Source: Thiococcus pfennigii (GTDB lineage Bacteria; Pseudomonadota; Gammaproteobacteria; Chromatiales; Chromatiaceae). From it: a stretch of DNA of 64,000 bases. The notes under the pieces were generated by a model that saw nothing but the letters and a program-made list of their open reading frames with translations, searched no databases and was not told the origin of the DNA. The position numbers and the translations under genes were made by a program. The number at the start of each line of letters is the position of its first letter. Within the stretch, counting starts at the first letter, position 1. The stretch is from positions 124,001 to 188,000 of the forward strand of contig NZ_NRRW01000001.1 in assembly GCF_016583835.1 (NCBI RefSeq), written 5' to 3'. Positions 45,104 through 54,789 of this stretch are shown piece after piece.

Positions 45104-45631
45104 ATGAGCCCCGCGCGATTCGATCTCCTCTTCAGTGGTGCGCTCGTCCCCGGGACGGACCTTCAGGAGGCGCGCCAGCGCCTCCAGGAACTGTTCCGGC
45201 TGACCGATGAGACCTCCTACCGCCTCTTCAGCGGCCAGCGAGTGACCGTCAAACGCAACGTCGACGAGGAGACGGCGGCACGGTATCGCGAGCGCTTCCG
45301 CGTCGCCGGCGCCCTGCTCCAGATCGTCCCGGTGAGCACCCCGGAGGGTCCGGCCGAACCCGAGCCACCGACCACGCAGGCCGATGTCGCTCCGAACGCC
45401 CAGCACCTGTCGCTGGCGCCACCCGGCGCCGTCCTCGGTGAGGTACCAAGGTTCGCCACCGCCCGCGCGCCGGCGCCCGACACCAGTCACCTGACTCTCG
45501 TCGCCGGCGACGACTGGGACCTCGCGGACTGTGCCCCGCCGCGGACCGCGCCAACCCCACCGGAGACTCCCCACCTGGCAATGGAGGCGATCGAGCCGCG
45601 CCACACCGCCGCGGACGAGCCGATCATCTAA
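45104..45631 (+). CDS. Protein with gammaproteobacterial 'FSG' domain and HLxL repeats
   Basis: 175 residues. Residues 6-75 (FDLLFSGALVPGTDLQEARQ, then LFSGQRVTVKRNVDEETAAR and YRERFRVAGALLQIVP) match a small domain I recall from many gammaproteobacterial proteins, with no name or function known to me. The C-terminal half is a Pro-rich linker with three copies of a short motif: HLSLAPPGAVL (98-112), DTSHLTLVAGDDWDL (126-143) and TPHLAMEAIEP (155-165). The repeats look like docking motifs in a disordered tail. It starts 44 bp after the haem protein stop and may be co-transcribed. Confidence 0.75.
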   Translation: MSPARFDLLFSGALVPGTDLQEARQRLQELFRLTDETSYRLFSGQRVTVKRNVDEETAARYRERFRVAGALLQIVPVSTPEGPAEPEPPTTQADVAPNAQHLSLAPPGAVLGEVPRFATARAPAPDTSHLTLVAGDDWDLADCAPPRTAPTPPETPHLAMEAIEPRHTAADEPII

Positions 45632-45798
45632 CGCCGGAGGACGCCCTTCTCGACCCCGGGGATGAACACGCGGCCACCTTGCCGGATCTCCCGTGCCTCG
45701 GCGCTCGCCTCCCGAGAGCGGACGCCGTCGCGCGGCCGCGGCGCCCCTCGAAAGTAATCGCGACAGCCGTCGCACCTGTATTTATCGGTGATACGCCC

Positions 45799-46992
45799 AT
45801 GGACTACGACCACATCGTCATCGGCGCCGGCATCAGCGGGCTTGGAGCTGCCCACTTCGCCGCCCGCGCCGGCCACCCATCGCTCGTCCTCGAGCGCAGC
45901 GAGCGCATCGGCGGCTGCATCCACAGTCACCGATTCGCCCGCTGCGGCGACTTCTGGACCGAGGCCGGCAGCCATACCGGCTTCAACAGCTACGGCACCC
46001 TGCTGTCGGTCCTCGAGGACCTCGATCAGATGGCTCGTCTGACGGCCAAGGACGAAGCCCCCTATCGGCTTTGGCGCAACGGGCGGCTCGCCAAGGTCAC
46101 CTCGGCCCTGCATCCGCTGGAGGCGGCCGTCTCGCTGCCGCGACTCTTCACGACACGAAAGACCGGGGCCAGCGTCGCCGAGTATTACGGTCGCGGGATC
46201 GGCCGGCGCAACTACCGCGATCTGCTCGGCCCGGCCTTCCAAGCCCTGATCTGCCAGCCGGCCGACGACTACCCAGCCGAGCTCCTGTTCCGCCGCAAGC
46301 CGCGGCGCAAGGACGTGCTGCGCAAGTTCACGATGCCGACCGGCCTCTCCGAGATCCCGACCGCCCTCGCCGGCCAGGCCGACATCGAGGTGCGCACCGG
46401 CCAGGAGGTCGTCGCCATCGTCCGCGATGGTCCGGGCTACCGCGTGCAGCTCGCCGACGGCGACGAGCTCGGCTGCCACTATCTGACGTTGGCCGCGCCC
46501 CCGAATGTCGTCACGCGCCTGCTCCCCGACGACCTGGCCGCGGCCAAGGCCGCCGTCGGCACCGTCGGCATGGCCGAGATCGAGACCCTGCTACTCGCCT
46601 TCCGCACGAGCGACCTCGACCTGCCGCGCCTCGCCGGGCTGATCTCGGTCGACGACGCCTTCTACTCGGCCGTCTCGCGCGACTACCTCGCCGACCCCGA
46701 GTACCGCGGCTTCGCCTTCCACTTCCGGCCCGGTGCACTCGCCCCCGAGGCCCGGATCGCGACGGCCTGCCGAGCGCTCGGCGCCGACCCGGCCAAGGTC
46801 GTCGAGGTCGCCCAGGTCGCCAACCGCCTCCCGGCCCTGCGCAAGGGGCACCAGGCCATCGTCGAGCAGCTCGACGCCGAGCTCGCGGGCGGTCGCCTCG
46901 CGGTCACCGGAAACTGGTTCTACGGTGTTTCGCTGGAGGACTCGCTAAGCCGCAGCCGCCAGGAACATGGGCGCGTCTTCGGCGAGGCCTGA
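45799..46992 (+). CDS. FAD-dependent amine oxidase / protoporphyrinogen oxidase-like protein
   Basis: 397 residues from ATG 45799 ([20 protein letters not shown]). The FAD-binding beta-alpha-beta motif [10 protein letters not shown] is at residues 9-18, followed by [18 protein letters not shown], the standard flavin amine oxidase extension. Further family text: [40 protein letters not shown] and [20 protein letters not shown] at the end. This pattern fits HemG/HemY-like and carotenoid-type FAD oxidoreductases. No signal peptide. The substrate cannot be told from the sequence. Confidence 0.87.
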   Translation: MDYDHIVIGAGISGLGAAHFAARAGHPSLVLERSERIGGCIHSHRFARCGDFWTEAGSHTGFNSYGTLLSVLEDLDQMARLTAKDEAPYRLWRNGRLAKVTSALHPLEAAVSLPRLFTTRKTGASVAEYYGRGIGRRNYRDLLGPAFQALICQPADDYPAELLFRRKPRRKDVLRKFTMPTGLSEIPTALAGQADIEVRTGQEVVAIVRDGPGYRVQLADGDELGCHYLTLAAPPNVVTRLLPDDLAAAKAAVGTVGMAEIETLLLAFRTSDLDLPRLAGLISVDDAFYSAVSRDYLADPEYRGFAFHFRPGALAPEARIATACRALGADPAKVVEVAQVANRLPALRKGHQAIVEQLDAELAGGRLAVTGNWFYGVSLEDSLSRSRQEHGRVFGEA

Positions 46993-47114
46993 GACACCAG
47001 CGGCCGCGCGCCCCCAGCCCGCGTCCCGGTCGGCCGGTGCGCGATGCGAGACCCCACGAAACTCTCGAGAGCCGCCCACGCCGGGCGGCGCCAAGACACA
47101 CTGAAGGAAGACTC

Positions 47115-47594
47115 ATGAAAAGGCATCTGCCACTGCTCCTCGCGACCCTGTTCGTGCTGCCAGCCGCCGGCTCGGCGGACGTGATCGGCGAGGTCAGCAC
47201 CAAATTCAAGGTGCTCGGTCCGAACGACAAGATCGTTGTCGAGGTCTTCGACGACGAGGACATCCCGGGCGTCGCCTGCTATCTGAGCCGCGCCAAGACC
47301 GGCGGCATCTCGGGGGCCGTCGGCGTCGCCGAGGACACCTCGGACGCCGCCATCGCCTGCCGGCAGATCGGCCCGATCCAACTGCCCGAGGACATCCGCA
47401 ACAACGAGCGCGACGGCGAGGAGGTCTTCAAGAAGCGCACCTCGCTGCTATTCAAGACGATGCAGGTCGTGCGCTTCTACGACGCCCCGCGCAATGTCCT
47501 CGTCTACCTCACCTACAGCGACCGCATCATCGAGGGTTCGCCGAAGAACAGCATCTCGGTGGTGCCGATCCAACCCTGGACCATCAAGGAGTGA
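47115..47594 (+). CDS. creA: CreA family protein
   Basis: 159 residues with a signal peptide ([20 protein letters not shown], cut before DVIGEV). The full CreA signature is present: [77 protein letters not shown] and [20 protein letters not shown]. The two Cys probably make a disulfide. Exported; molecular function unknown. GAAGGAAG precedes the ATG. It lies 120 bp after the FAD oxidase gene. Confidence 0.95.
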   Translation: MKRHLPLLLATLFVLPAAGSADVIGEVSTKFKVLGPNDKIVVEVFDDEDIPGVACYLSRAKTGGISGAVGVAEDTSDAAIACRQIGPIQLPEDIRNNERDGEEVFKKRTSLLFKTMQVVRFYDAPRNVLVYLTYSDRIIEGSPKNSISVVPIQPWTIKE

Positions 47595-47807
47595 GGCCGG
47601 CCCGCGCACGGCGGCTTCGTTCCGATCGGCGAGAGGATGCAGACGATGCGTACCGGCGGACCCAGCCGGCGGTGCCTGCACGGGGCCCGCTGGCGGACGA
47701 TCCGGGCGGACGGTGGCGAGCCGGCCCCTGCGGCAGGGAGCCGCGTCGATCGAGGTTGGGCGTGCCGGTACGACCGTCGCTGAGAAAGAACAGGCGGACC
47801 TGCGCCA

Positions 47808-48200
47808 TCACTCGCCGCCCGGCTGGGGCGGCCCGGGGGCGTCGGCGTCGCGCAGGACCATCCGTTCGACGTCGGCCAGCGTGACCCGCTGGCCGTCGAG
47901 GGTGACGAAGGTGCGGCCCTTCACATCACCGCGACGCGCCTGGAAATAGCTGATTCGCCCGGTGTTGGCGTTGATGACCTGGACCGTCACCGGCTCGCGC
48001 TCCCACAGCCAGTGATCGACCAGGAAATAGCCGACGCCCAGGACCGCCAGACCGAGCAGCGCGCGGCCGACCGCGCGCATCCGATGCGGCGGTACGGTAT
48101 GACGGGAATGCCGCTGCGGTGGCGCCTCGGCCCCGCGCCCCCGGATGACGAGATAGGCAACCAGGACGACCGCGAGCGTGACGAGGATCTGACCGAGCAT
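47808..48200 (-). CDS. Small membrane protein, unknown function
   Basis: 130 residues from ATG 48200 (MLGQILVTLAVVLVAYLVIR). Two transmembrane segments (the start and ALLGLAVLGVGYFLVDHWLW) enclose a basic, His-rich loop. The C-terminal 60 residues are soluble and beta-rich (PVTVQVINANTGRISYFQAR, GRTFVTLDGQRVTLADVERM). No family recognised. It is alone on the minus strand between creA and the ankyrin gene. Confidence 0.72.
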   Translation of the reverse strand: MLGQILVTLAVVLVAYLVIRGRGAEAPPQRHSRHTVPPHRMRAVGRALLGLAVLGVGYFLVDHWLWEREPVTVQVINANTGRISYFQARRGDVKGRTFVTLDGQRVTLADVERMVLRDADAPGPPQPGGE

Positions 48201-48561
48201 GGTGCGATAAGGTAGCACGCAGCCCCGAGCCACGCCACGGATCGGGCCGCCGTCAGCCGTCGGCAACGAGCTCATCGCCTCGTTCGTGAAGCATGCCTGG
48301 CGCTATTGCCCGTCACCGATGCGTGAGTCGCCGATGGGGGCAGCGTGTCGCTCGGGCGCGGCTCGATGGGGGCAAGCGGCCGGAGGCTGACGGCCGATCG
48401 CGCCATCCGGGTTCCAACCGTCTCGGGAAAGGCCGGGGGAACGGGTCGGTCCTGTCCGCAACGCTGTGCCTGCTTGCGGACGCCGGAGGTCAGCCCTTAC
48501 CATCGATGCCGACCCTGCGATGCCCGACCCTGCGATGCCCGACCGCGGACCAATCATTCAG
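48201..48561. other. Divergent intergenic region carrying repeat D copy 2
   Basis: 361 bp. Repeat D copy 2 fills 48249-48358. Near the ankyrin start is a short direct repeat (GACCCTGCGATGCCC twice, about 48508-48541). No gene seen. Confidence 0.55.
48249..48358 (+). repeat. Dispersed repeat family D, copy 2
   Basis: Counterpart of 19571-19680, same orientation, with two well-matched blocks separated by a diverged 20-bp centre. It lies about 200 bp upstream of the ankyrin lipoprotein start. Confidence 0.5.
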
Positions 48562-49263
48562 ATGCCCCGTCTCGTCACCCTGCTGTCGATCTGCCTCGTC
48601 GCCCTACTCGCGTGCAGCGCCCCGCAGGAGCCGACGGTCAACCTGTTTCGGGCCGTCGAACTCGGCGACCTCGACCAAGTCGAGCGCCACCTGTACTGGG
48701 ATACGGATCTGGAAGAGACCGATGCCGCCGGCGACCGACCGCTGCACATCGCCGCGCAGCAGGGACGGATCGCGATCGCCCGGGCACTGGTGCGCCACGG
48801 CGCCGACCTCTCGGCCCGCGACGGCGATGGCCATACACCGCTGGAGGTCGCCCTGATCCGCGGCCGCACCCAACTCGCCGAGATGCTGATCGACGAGGGC
48901 GCGCCGCTCGCGGCCCAAGACATGCTGTTCCGCCTAGTCCGCGAAGGCGTCTCCGATCGCGACAGCCTCGCCTTCCTGGTCGAGCGGGGCGCCGATCTCG
49001 ACGCCCGCGATGCCGACGGCCTGGCACCGATCCACCGGGCGGTCGCCGATGGCCGACTGGAACTGACGACGCGACTGATCCGCGCTGGGATCGATATCAA
49101 TCGGCACGATGAGGCTGGCCGCACGCCGCTCGCAATCGCGCTGACCAACGGCGATCGCGATATCATCGCGCTACTGCGGCAATTCGGGGCCCAGACCACG
49201 GGCCAACCGCCGCTCACCGACCAACCCACCGAGGCGACGACCGAGATCGCAAATGATCGATAA
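48562..49263 (+). CDS. Ankyrin-repeat lipoprotein
   Basis: 233 residues from ATG 48562 (MPRLVTLLSICLVALLACSA); the lipobox LLAC puts the lipid on Cys18. The body has about five ankyrin repeats: NLFRAVELGDLDQVERHL, GDRPLHIAAQQGRIAIARAL, GHTPLEVALIRGRTQLAEML, GLAPIHRAVADGRLELTTRL and GRTPLAIALTNGDRDIIALL. It is likely a periplasmic, membrane-tethered protein-binding scaffold. The last 11 bases overlap the start of the next gene. Confidence 0.9.
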   Translation: MPRLVTLLSICLVALLACSAPQEPTVNLFRAVELGDLDQVERHLYWDTDLEETDAAGDRPLHIAAQQGRIAIARALVRHGADLSARDGDGHTPLEVALIRGRTQLAEMLIDEGAPLAAQDMLFRLVREGVSDRDSLAFLVERGADLDARDADGLAPIHRAVADGRLELTTRLIRAGIDINRHDEAGRTPLAIALTNGDRDIIALLRQFGAQTTGQPPLTDQPTEATTEIANDR

Positions 49264-49543
49264 CGTGGAAGACTTGACCGTGTCATACACGGATGGCGGG
49301 ATCGAAACCGTCAAGGAGCTCGACAAGGTGATCCTCTCCAAGGGGAGCTGGACGACCATCCTGTTCCGCTACCAGGACTGGGACCGCGCCAAGGAGGCCT
49401 ATGGACCGGACAAGTTCACGATCCGCCGCTACCAGAAGCGCAACGGCGAGTACCGCCAGCAGTCGAAGTTCAACATCTCCAGCCGCGCCCAGGCCGAGGC
49501 CCTGATCCAGGGCCTGCAACGCTGGCTCGACGACGCCGACTGA
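49253..49543 (+). CDS. Small conserved-looking basic protein, unknown function
   Basis: 96 residues, start overlapping the ankyrin gene by 11 bases, so the two are coupled. The chain alternates strands and a final helix: KELDKVILSKGSWTTILFRY, then DKFTIRRYQKRNGEYRQQSK, and FNISSRAQAEALIQGLQRWL. The strand-rich basic core with a C-terminal helix is reminiscent of PC4/YdbC-like single-strand nucleic-acid-binding folds, but this is a guess from shape. No signal peptide, although its neighbour is a lipoprotein. Confidence 0.8.
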   Translation: MIDNVEDLTVSYTDGGIETVKELDKVILSKGSWTTILFRYQDWDRAKEAYGPDKFTIRRYQKRNGEYRQQSKFNISSRAQAEALIQGLQRWLDDAD

Positions 49544-49663
49544 CGGCCCGCCCGGTCATCGCACCACCTACCAGCGCATCGCCCGCCGCACCGCCGGCCG
49601 TTGGATGAGCCAAGACCCCACCTGGCACCGCTCCGGGTCGTCGAAGCCTACTTGATCCGTACC

Positions 49664-51133
49664 CTATCCGGCGTCCATGACCTGCTCGGCCCAGGCCGCC
49701 AGCTCGTCGAGGACGGCGAGCTTGGCCGGGGCACCGTGACATTCCGCGCGCAGCTCGCCCAGGCGCTGCTCGAAGGCATCGAGGACGATGCTGCCGCCGG
49801 CCTCGGGGTCGGTCAGGCGCGCGAGGCGATAGGCATCCCACTCCTCGCGTTCCTCGTCGCTCAGGGTCTCGGGCCAGTTGCGGGCGCGATAGCGCCACAG
49901 CATCTCGGGCAGGCGCGGGTCCTCGAACATCGGGCGCCCCACCGCGAGGTCCTCCGGGGCCAAGCGACGCAGCCGCTCCAGTAGGCGCCGATCCGCATCC
50001 CCGATGAAGCCGCCGCTGTAGAGCATCAGGTCTGGATCGCTCGGCGCCTCGCGCACAGGGGTCTGGTAGGCCAGCGCGAGCCGGTCGCCGAGGGTCTTCA
50101 GCGCCGTGCTCGACCCGGCGTGCCGCTCGACCCGCTCGCGCTCGATCGCCCAGCGCTCGGCGGCCTCCGGCGTCAGCGTCGCCAGCGGGGCGAGGAAGGG
50201 CGCGCGGTTCGCGTGCACCGCCTTGACCGGGATGCGCGGCGCATCCGGGCCGCGCTCGGCGGCCGGCGTGAAGAGGCGCACGCGCAGCGCCTCGACGTCC
50301 AGGGCGGCGAAGGCGGCCGGGTCCTCACGCAGATCGAAGACGAGGACGGCATTGGCGTTGGTCGGATGGGGGGCGACCGGCAGCACCGGGGCGATGCAGC
50401 CCTGCCCGGCCGGATAGCGGGCCGACACGTGCAGCAGCGGCCGACCCTCAGCCAGCATCCGGAGCACGCGGTGCTTGTCGCGCAGCCCGAGGGCGTAGTC
50501 GAACAGCTTGGGCAGGGCCTCTTTGAGGCGCCGGGCCAGCGCGATGGTCGCCTGCACGTCGGCGAGGGCATCGTGCGCGGCGCCGTGCTCGATCCCGTTC
50601 GCGGCCGTCAGATCCTCGAGCCGGAACGATGTCGTCCCGTCGTCGCGCGCGGGCCAGTCGATGCCGGCTGGACGTAGCGCGTGGGCCGCGCGCAGCACGT
50701 CGATCAGGTCCCAGCGGGAGTTGCCGTTGCGCCACTCGCGGGCGTAGGGGTCGAAGAGATTGCGATAGAGGAGGTGACGAGTGACCTCGTCGTCGAACCG
50801 CAGGCTGTTGTAGCCGGCCCCACAGGTGCCGGGCTCGGCGAGTTCGCGCTCGATGGCGGCCGCGAAATCGGCCTCGATCAGGCCATCACGCGCGGCACGT
50901 TGCGGCGTGAGACCGGTGATCAGGCAGGCCTCGGGCTGGGGTAGGAGATCGTTCGCCGGACGGCAATAGCGCACGAGCGGCGCCCCGACCGGGTTGAGAT
51001 CGGCGTCGGTGCGCTGCCCGGCGAACTGGGCCGGGCGATCCCGCCGCGGATCGGCCCCCCAGGTCTCGTAGTCGTGCCAGTAGAACGTCTCGGCCACGCC
51101 GCCGCCCACCGGGACAACCGCAGGGTCCATCAC
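49664..51133 (-). CDS. sbcB: Exodeoxyribonuclease I
   Basis: 489-residue 3'-5' single-strand exonuclease acting in recombination and mismatch repair. The DEDDh exonuclease motifs are FYWHDYETWGADPRRDRPAQ (Exo I), GYNSLRFDDEVTRHLLYRN (Exo II) and EHGAAHDALADVQATIALAR (Exo III). The SH3-like and C-terminal helical regions follow, with ARNWPETLSDEEREEWDAYR. Either of two adjacent ATGs at 51133/51130 can be the start. The gene lies 42 bp downstream of rplS on the same strand. Confidence 0.94.
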   Translation of the reverse strand: MMDPAVVPVGGGVAETFYWHDYETWGADPRRDRPAQFAGQRTDADLNPVGAPLVRYCRPANDLLPQPEACLITGLTPQRAARDGLIEADFAAAIERELAEPGTCGAGYNSLRFDDEVTRHLLYRNLFDPYAREWRNGNSRWDLIDVLRAAHALRPAGIDWPARDDGTTSFRLEDLTAANGIEHGAAHDALADVQATIALARRLKEALPKLFDYALGLRDKHRVLRMLAEGRPLLHVSARYPAGQGCIAPVLPVAPHPTNANAVLVFDLREDPAAFAALDVEALRVRLFTPAAERGPDAPRIPVKAVHANRAPFLAPLATLTPEAAERWAIERERVERHAGSSTALKTLGDRLALAYQTPVREAPSDPDLMLYSGGFIGDADRRLLERLRRLAPEDLAVGRPMFEDPRLPEMLWRYRARNWPETLSDEEREEWDAYRLARLTDPEAGGSIVLDAFEQRLGELRAECHGAPAKLAVLDELAAWAEQVMDAG

Positions 51134-51175
51134 CCGGTCGCGCGGGCGATGGAGAGCCGCGCCTGTCCCCGGCGA

Positions 51176-51520
51176 TCAGACCTTTTCCTTGATGCGGGCG
51201 GCCTTGCCGCTCAGCTCGCGCAGGTAGTAGAGCTTGGCGCGGCGCACGTCGCCCTTGCGCTTGACCTGGATGTCGGCGATGGTCGGGCTGTAGGTCTGGA
51301 AGACCCGCTCGACGCCCTCGCCATGGGAGATCTTGCGCACCGTGAAGGCCGAGTTCAGGCCGCGGTTGCGCTTGGCGATGACGACGCCCTCGAAGGCCTG
51401 CAGGCGCTCGCGATTGCCTTCCTTGACCTTGACGTTGACGACGACCGTGTCACCCGGGGCGAATTCCGGGATCTCGCGGCCCATCTGCTCTCTCTCGAGC
51501 TCCTCGATCACGTTGCTCAT
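51176..51520 (-). CDS. rplS: 50S ribosomal protein L19
   Basis: 114 residues from ATG 51520 ([20 protein letters not shown]); the frame is open into trmD but that is overlap of the track, not coding. Typical bL19: [60 protein letters not shown] and [20 protein letters not shown]. It sits at the interface of the ribosomal subunits. Last of the rpsP-rimM-trmD-rplS operon, 7 bp after trmD. Confidence 0.98.
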   Translation of the reverse strand: MSNVIEELEREQMGREIPEFAPGDTVVVNVKVKEGNRERLQAFEGVVIAKRNRGLNSAFTVRKISHGEGVERVFQTYSPTIADIQVKRKGDVRRAKLYYLRELSGKAARIKEKV

Positions 51521-51527
51521 CTCTTTG

Positions 51528-52289
51528 TCAGCTCCTGTTCCGATCCGGTGCACGGGATCGATACACCTGGATAAATTCATCGAGCAGCGCACGCTCTGCG
51601 TCGCTGAGGCCGCGCCGCTCCAATAGATCCGGACGGCGCAGCCAGGTCCGTCCGAGCGACTGCTGCAAGCGCCAGCGGCGGATCGCCGCATGATCGCCGC
51701 TCAGCAGCACCGGCGGCACGCCCAGGCCATCGATGACCTCAGGGCGCGTGTAGTGGGGGCAATCGAGCAGCCCGTCCACATGGGAGTCTTCGTGCGCCGA
51801 GTCCGCATGGCCCAGCGCCCCCGGCAGCAGCCGGATGACCGCATCCATGACGACCATCGCCGGCAGCTCGCCGCCGCTCAGCACATAGTCGCCGATCGAC
51901 CATTCCTCGTCGACGCAACGCTCGATCAGTCGCTCGTCGATCCCCTCGTAACGGCCCGCGATCAGGATCCAACCAGGCGCTGCGGCGATCTCGCCGATGG
52001 CCGCCTGATCCAGCACCCGCCCCTGCGGCGAGAGGTAGGCGACCCGCGCGTCGCCGGCGGCCTCGCGCGCCGCCCCCAGGGCGGCCCGCAACGGGGCGAC
52101 CTTCATGACCATTCCGGGTCCGCCGCCGTAAGGCCGATCGTCGACGGTGCGGTGGACGTCCTCGGTGTAATCCCGCGGATTCCAAAGGTGCAGCGACGCC
52201 AGCCCGCGGCTCAGGGCCCGCCCGGTCACCCCATGTTCGGCCCAGACCCGCACGAGGTCGGGGAACAGGGTGATCAGGTCGAAGCGCAT
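51528..52289 (-). CDS. trmD: tRNA (guanine-N1-)-methyltransferase TrmD
   Basis: 253 residues from ATG 52289 ([20 protein letters not shown]). Knotted SPOUT methyltransferase making m1G37 in tRNA, needed to hold the reading frame. Signatures: [20 protein letters not shown], the knot [40 protein letters not shown], and [20 protein letters not shown], the Asp/His-rich linker. It starts 3 bp downstream of rimM. Confidence 0.98.
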   Translation of the reverse strand: MRFDLITLFPDLVRVWAEHGVTGRALSRGLASLHLWNPRDYTEDVHRTVDDRPYGGGPGMVMKVAPLRAALGAAREAAGDARVAYLSPQGRVLDQAAIGEIAAAPGWILIAGRYEGIDERLIERCVDEEWSIGDYVLSGGELPAMVVMDAVIRLLPGALGHADSAHEDSHVDGLLDCPHYTRPEVIDGLGVPPVLLSGDHAAIRRWRLQQSLGRTWLRRPDLLERRGLSDAERALLDEFIQVYRSRAPDRNRS

Positions 52290-52291
52290 CG

Positions 52292-52819
52292 TCAGAAATC
52301 TGGGTCCCAGTCGACGATCATTCGGCCTTGCGCGAAATCGACGTCCTTGACGACGTCGTCCCAGACGAACGGCAGCAGCCGCTCGCGCTCGCCGCGCACG
52401 ACGATCACATCGTTGGCCGCGGTGGAGAACAGGTGGTCGATCCGCCCCAGGGGGCAACCACCGACCGTCTCGACCGCAAGGCCCTCCAGGTCGATCCAGT
52501 AGAACTCATCCGCACGCGCCGGCGGCAGCTGGTCGCGCCGCACGGCGATGGTCTCGCCGATCAGGGTGGCCGCCTGGTCACGGTCCTCGCAGCCTTCCAA
52601 GCGGACGACGACGCCCTTGCCCTGGCGCTGACCTTCGGCGACCCGGCAGGGCCGCACCGCGGCACCGCCCGCCTCACCGAGATACCAGGGCGCATAGCGC
52701 AGGATATTCTCCCGCGGCTCCGTCTCGGAGAAGACCTTGACCCAACCGCGAACCCCGAAGAGGCCCGTGATGCGCCCGAGTACGACCAGGCGTGCCCCGC
52801 TGTCCGCGGCCGTCGTCAT
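52292..52819 (-). CDS. rimM: 16S rRNA processing protein RimM
   Basis: 175 residues. Assembly factor that binds S19 and helps mature the head of the 30S subunit. The N-terminal domain has [20 protein letters not shown], and the PRC-barrel C-terminal domain has [60 protein letters not shown]. Second gene of the ribosomal operon. Confidence 0.97.
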   Translation of the reverse strand: MTTAADSGARLVVLGRITGLFGVRGWVKVFSETEPRENILRYAPWYLGEAGGAAVRPCRVAEGQRQGKGVVVRLEGCEDRDQAATLIGETIAVRRDQLPPARADEFYWIDLEGLAVETVGGCPLGRIDHLFSTAANDVIVVRGERERLLPFVWDDVVKDVDFAQGRMIVDWDPDF

Positions 52820-52846
52820 CGACCCGCCGCCCGTCGCGCGTGGCGA

Positions 52847-53119
52847 TCAGGCCGCGACCGGGGTCGACTCCAGACCTTCGCTCGCCGCCTGCTTCAGCAA
52901 CTGGGCGACGCGCTCGGTCGGCTGGGCACCCTGACCGAGCCAGTGCTCGGCACGCTCACGGTCCAGGCGCAGTTTGGTCTCGCCGCCGACGGCGCAGGGA
53001 TTGTAGAAGCCGATGCGCTCGATGTAGCGGCCATCGCGCTTGGCGCGGATGTCCGCCACGACGATCTGATAGAAGGGATGCTTCTTGGCACCGCCCCGAG
53101 TCAAACGAATCGTAACCAT
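52847..53119 (-). CDS. rpsP: 30S ribosomal protein S16
   Basis: 90 residues from ATG 53119 ([20 protein letters not shown]). bS16 core: [40 protein letters not shown]. First gene of the rpsP-rimM-trmD-rplS operon, with a recognisable promoter about 65-90 bases upstream and a 5' leader carrying GGAGGG. Confidence 0.98.
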   Translation of the reverse strand: MVTIRLTRGGAKKHPFYQIVVADIRAKRDGRYIERIGFYNPCAVGGETKLRLDRERAEHWLGQGAQPTERVAQLLKQAASEGLESTPVAA

Positions 53120-53181
53120 AGATTGTCTTCTGATCCTGACGCAGACAGAGGAGGGAAAAATCCCGTGCACGTAAACGAGCA

Positions 53182-53209
53182 AATATACATGAAATCTGAG
53201 AAATTGGAA
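53182..53209 (-). promoter_or_regulatory. Promoter of the rpsP operon
   Basis: On the minus strand TTCCAA (53204-53209) and TATATT (53182-53187) stand 16 bases apart in an A+T-rich island, 63 bases before the rpsP ATG. This fits a sigma-70 promoter. Confidence 0.6.
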
Positions 53210-53339
53210 GCGTAACGGCGCGTCGATTTTCCGCTGGCCTACCCCGCCGGCGGCCCTCGCGGCCCGCTCGCCAGCCGGCGCGGAAACCCGTACAGTGCGC
53301 CACTCGCCCCATCTTGCCTTTCCTGCCCGGCCCGAACCG

Positions 53340-54782
53340 ATGAGCCAGCACGATCCGCGTGATCCGGACACCCTACCCCGTCACTTGCATGACGTGCAGC
53401 AACTGCTGTCGCGCCAGCGGCTCGTCGAGGGCCTGGTCCACCGCCAGTCGATGCCGCACCAGGATCTGGTCGAGTCGATCGTCCACAGACAGCATACGAC
53501 GGCGCTGAGGCGCAAGCTCGATCGGCTGCACCCGGCCGACATCGCCTGGATCCTCGAGGCCCTGCCGCTCGCTGACCGGCTGCTCGTCTGGGACCTGGTC
53601 CGATCGGAGAAGGACGGCGAGATCCTGCTGGAGGTCTCCGACGCCGTCCGCGATGGCCTGATCGCGACCATGGACCGCGCGGAGCTGCGCGCGGCCGCCG
53701 AGACCCTCGACGCCGACGAGCTCGCCGATCTGGCGCCGAGCCTGCCGCCGGACCTGATGCAGGAGGTCCTCGACGATCTCGACCACGAGGAGCGCCGACA
53801 GGTGCATGCGGCGATGTCCTATCCGGAGGACACGGTCGGCGCCCTGATGGACTTCGACATGGTCACGGTGCGCGCGGACGTGACGCTCGAGGTGGTGCTG
53901 CGTTACCTGCGCCGCTTCGAGGCCCTGCCCGACCACACCGACCAGATCTTCGTCGTCGACCGCGCCGAGCGCCTGCGCGGCATCCTGACGTTGGAGTCGC
54001 TGCTCATCAGCGACCCGGAACGCGCAGTCGCCGAGGTGATGCAGCGCGAGGCCGTGATCAGCTTCGCCCCGGAGGATGATGCCGGCAGCGCCGCCCAGGC
54101 CTTCGAACGCTACGACCTGGTCTCGGCGCCCGTCCTCGATGCGGCACGGCGCGTCATCGGCCGCCTGACCGTCGCCGACATGGTCGACTATATCCGCGAG
54201 GAATCCGAGGCCGAGATCCTGAGCCACGCCGGCCTGCGCGAAGAAGAGGACATCTTCGCCCCGGTGATCCGCTCGGTGAAGAATCGCTGGGCCTGGCTCG
54301 CGATCAATCTGGTCACGGCCTTCGTCGCCTCGCGCGTCATCGGCCTGTTCGAGGGTTCCATCGAGCAGTTGGTCGCGCTGGCCGCGCTGATGCCGATCGT
54401 CGCCGGAGTCGGTGGCAACGCCGGTAACCAGACGATCACGATGATCGTGCGGGCGATCGCGATGGGGCAGATCCAACCCTCGGCGCTGCGCCGACTGCTG
54501 GGCAAGGAACTCGGGGTCGCCCTCATCAACGGCCTGGTCTGGGGCTGCGTGCTCGGCCTCGTGGCCTGGGCGCTCTACGGCAACCCGGCGCTCGGTCTGG
54601 TCATGACCGCTGCCATGATCTTGAACCTGCTGCTCGCCGCCATCGCCGGGGTCCTGATCCCGCTGATCCGTCAGCGCCTCGGCAAGGACCCAGCGCTCGG
54701 CAGCTCGGTGTTGATCACCGCAATCACGGACTCCGGTGGCTTCTTCATCTTCCTCGGCTTGGCGACGCTCTTCCTGCTGTAG
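53340..54782 (+). CDS. mgtE: Magnesium transporter MgtE
   Basis: 480 residues from ATG 53340 ([10 protein letters not shown]). N-terminal superhelical domain ([40 protein letters not shown]), two CBS domains ([20 protein letters not shown] and [32 protein letters not shown]) that sense Mg2+, then five transmembrane helices with [20 protein letters not shown], the pore signature. Channel-like Mg2+ uptake gated by cytosolic Mg2+. It is divergent from rpsP, and I see no M-box-type leader in the 220-bp gap. Confidence 0.96.
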   Translation: MSQHDPRDPDTLPRHLHDVQQLLSRQRLVEGLVHRQSMPHQDLVESIVHRQHTTALRRKLDRLHPADIAWILEALPLADRLLVWDLVRSEKDGEILLEVSDAVRDGLIATMDRAELRAAAETLDADELADLAPSLPPDLMQEVLDDLDHEERRQVHAAMSYPEDTVGALMDFDMVTVRADVTLEVVLRYLRRFEALPDHTDQIFVVDRAERLRGILTLESLLISDPERAVAEVMQREAVISFAPEDDAGSAAQAFERYDLVSAPVLDAARRVIGRLTVADMVDYIREESEAEILSHAGLREEEDIFAPVIRSVKNRWAWLAINLVTAFVASRVIGLFEGSIEQLVALAALMPIVAGVGGNAGNQTITMIVRAIAMGQIQPSALRRLLGKELGVALINGLVWGCVLGLVAWALYGNPALGLVMTAAMILNLLLAAIAGVLIPLIRQRLGKDPALGSSVLITAITDSGGFFIFLGLATLFLL

Positions 54783-54789
54783 TGCGCGA

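Noticed and set aside
45632-45798. Minus-strand DKYRCDGCRDYF text with a Cys-x-x-Cys pair, as a possible small zinc-ribbon gene
   Set aside because: There is no start codon in frame close by; it is the tail of an antisense frame to the FAD oxidase gene.
53120-53339. A magnesium-sensing (M-box-like) leader before mgtE
   Set aside because: I could not see the conserved core or a long structured leader; the gap also serves the divergent rpsP promoter.
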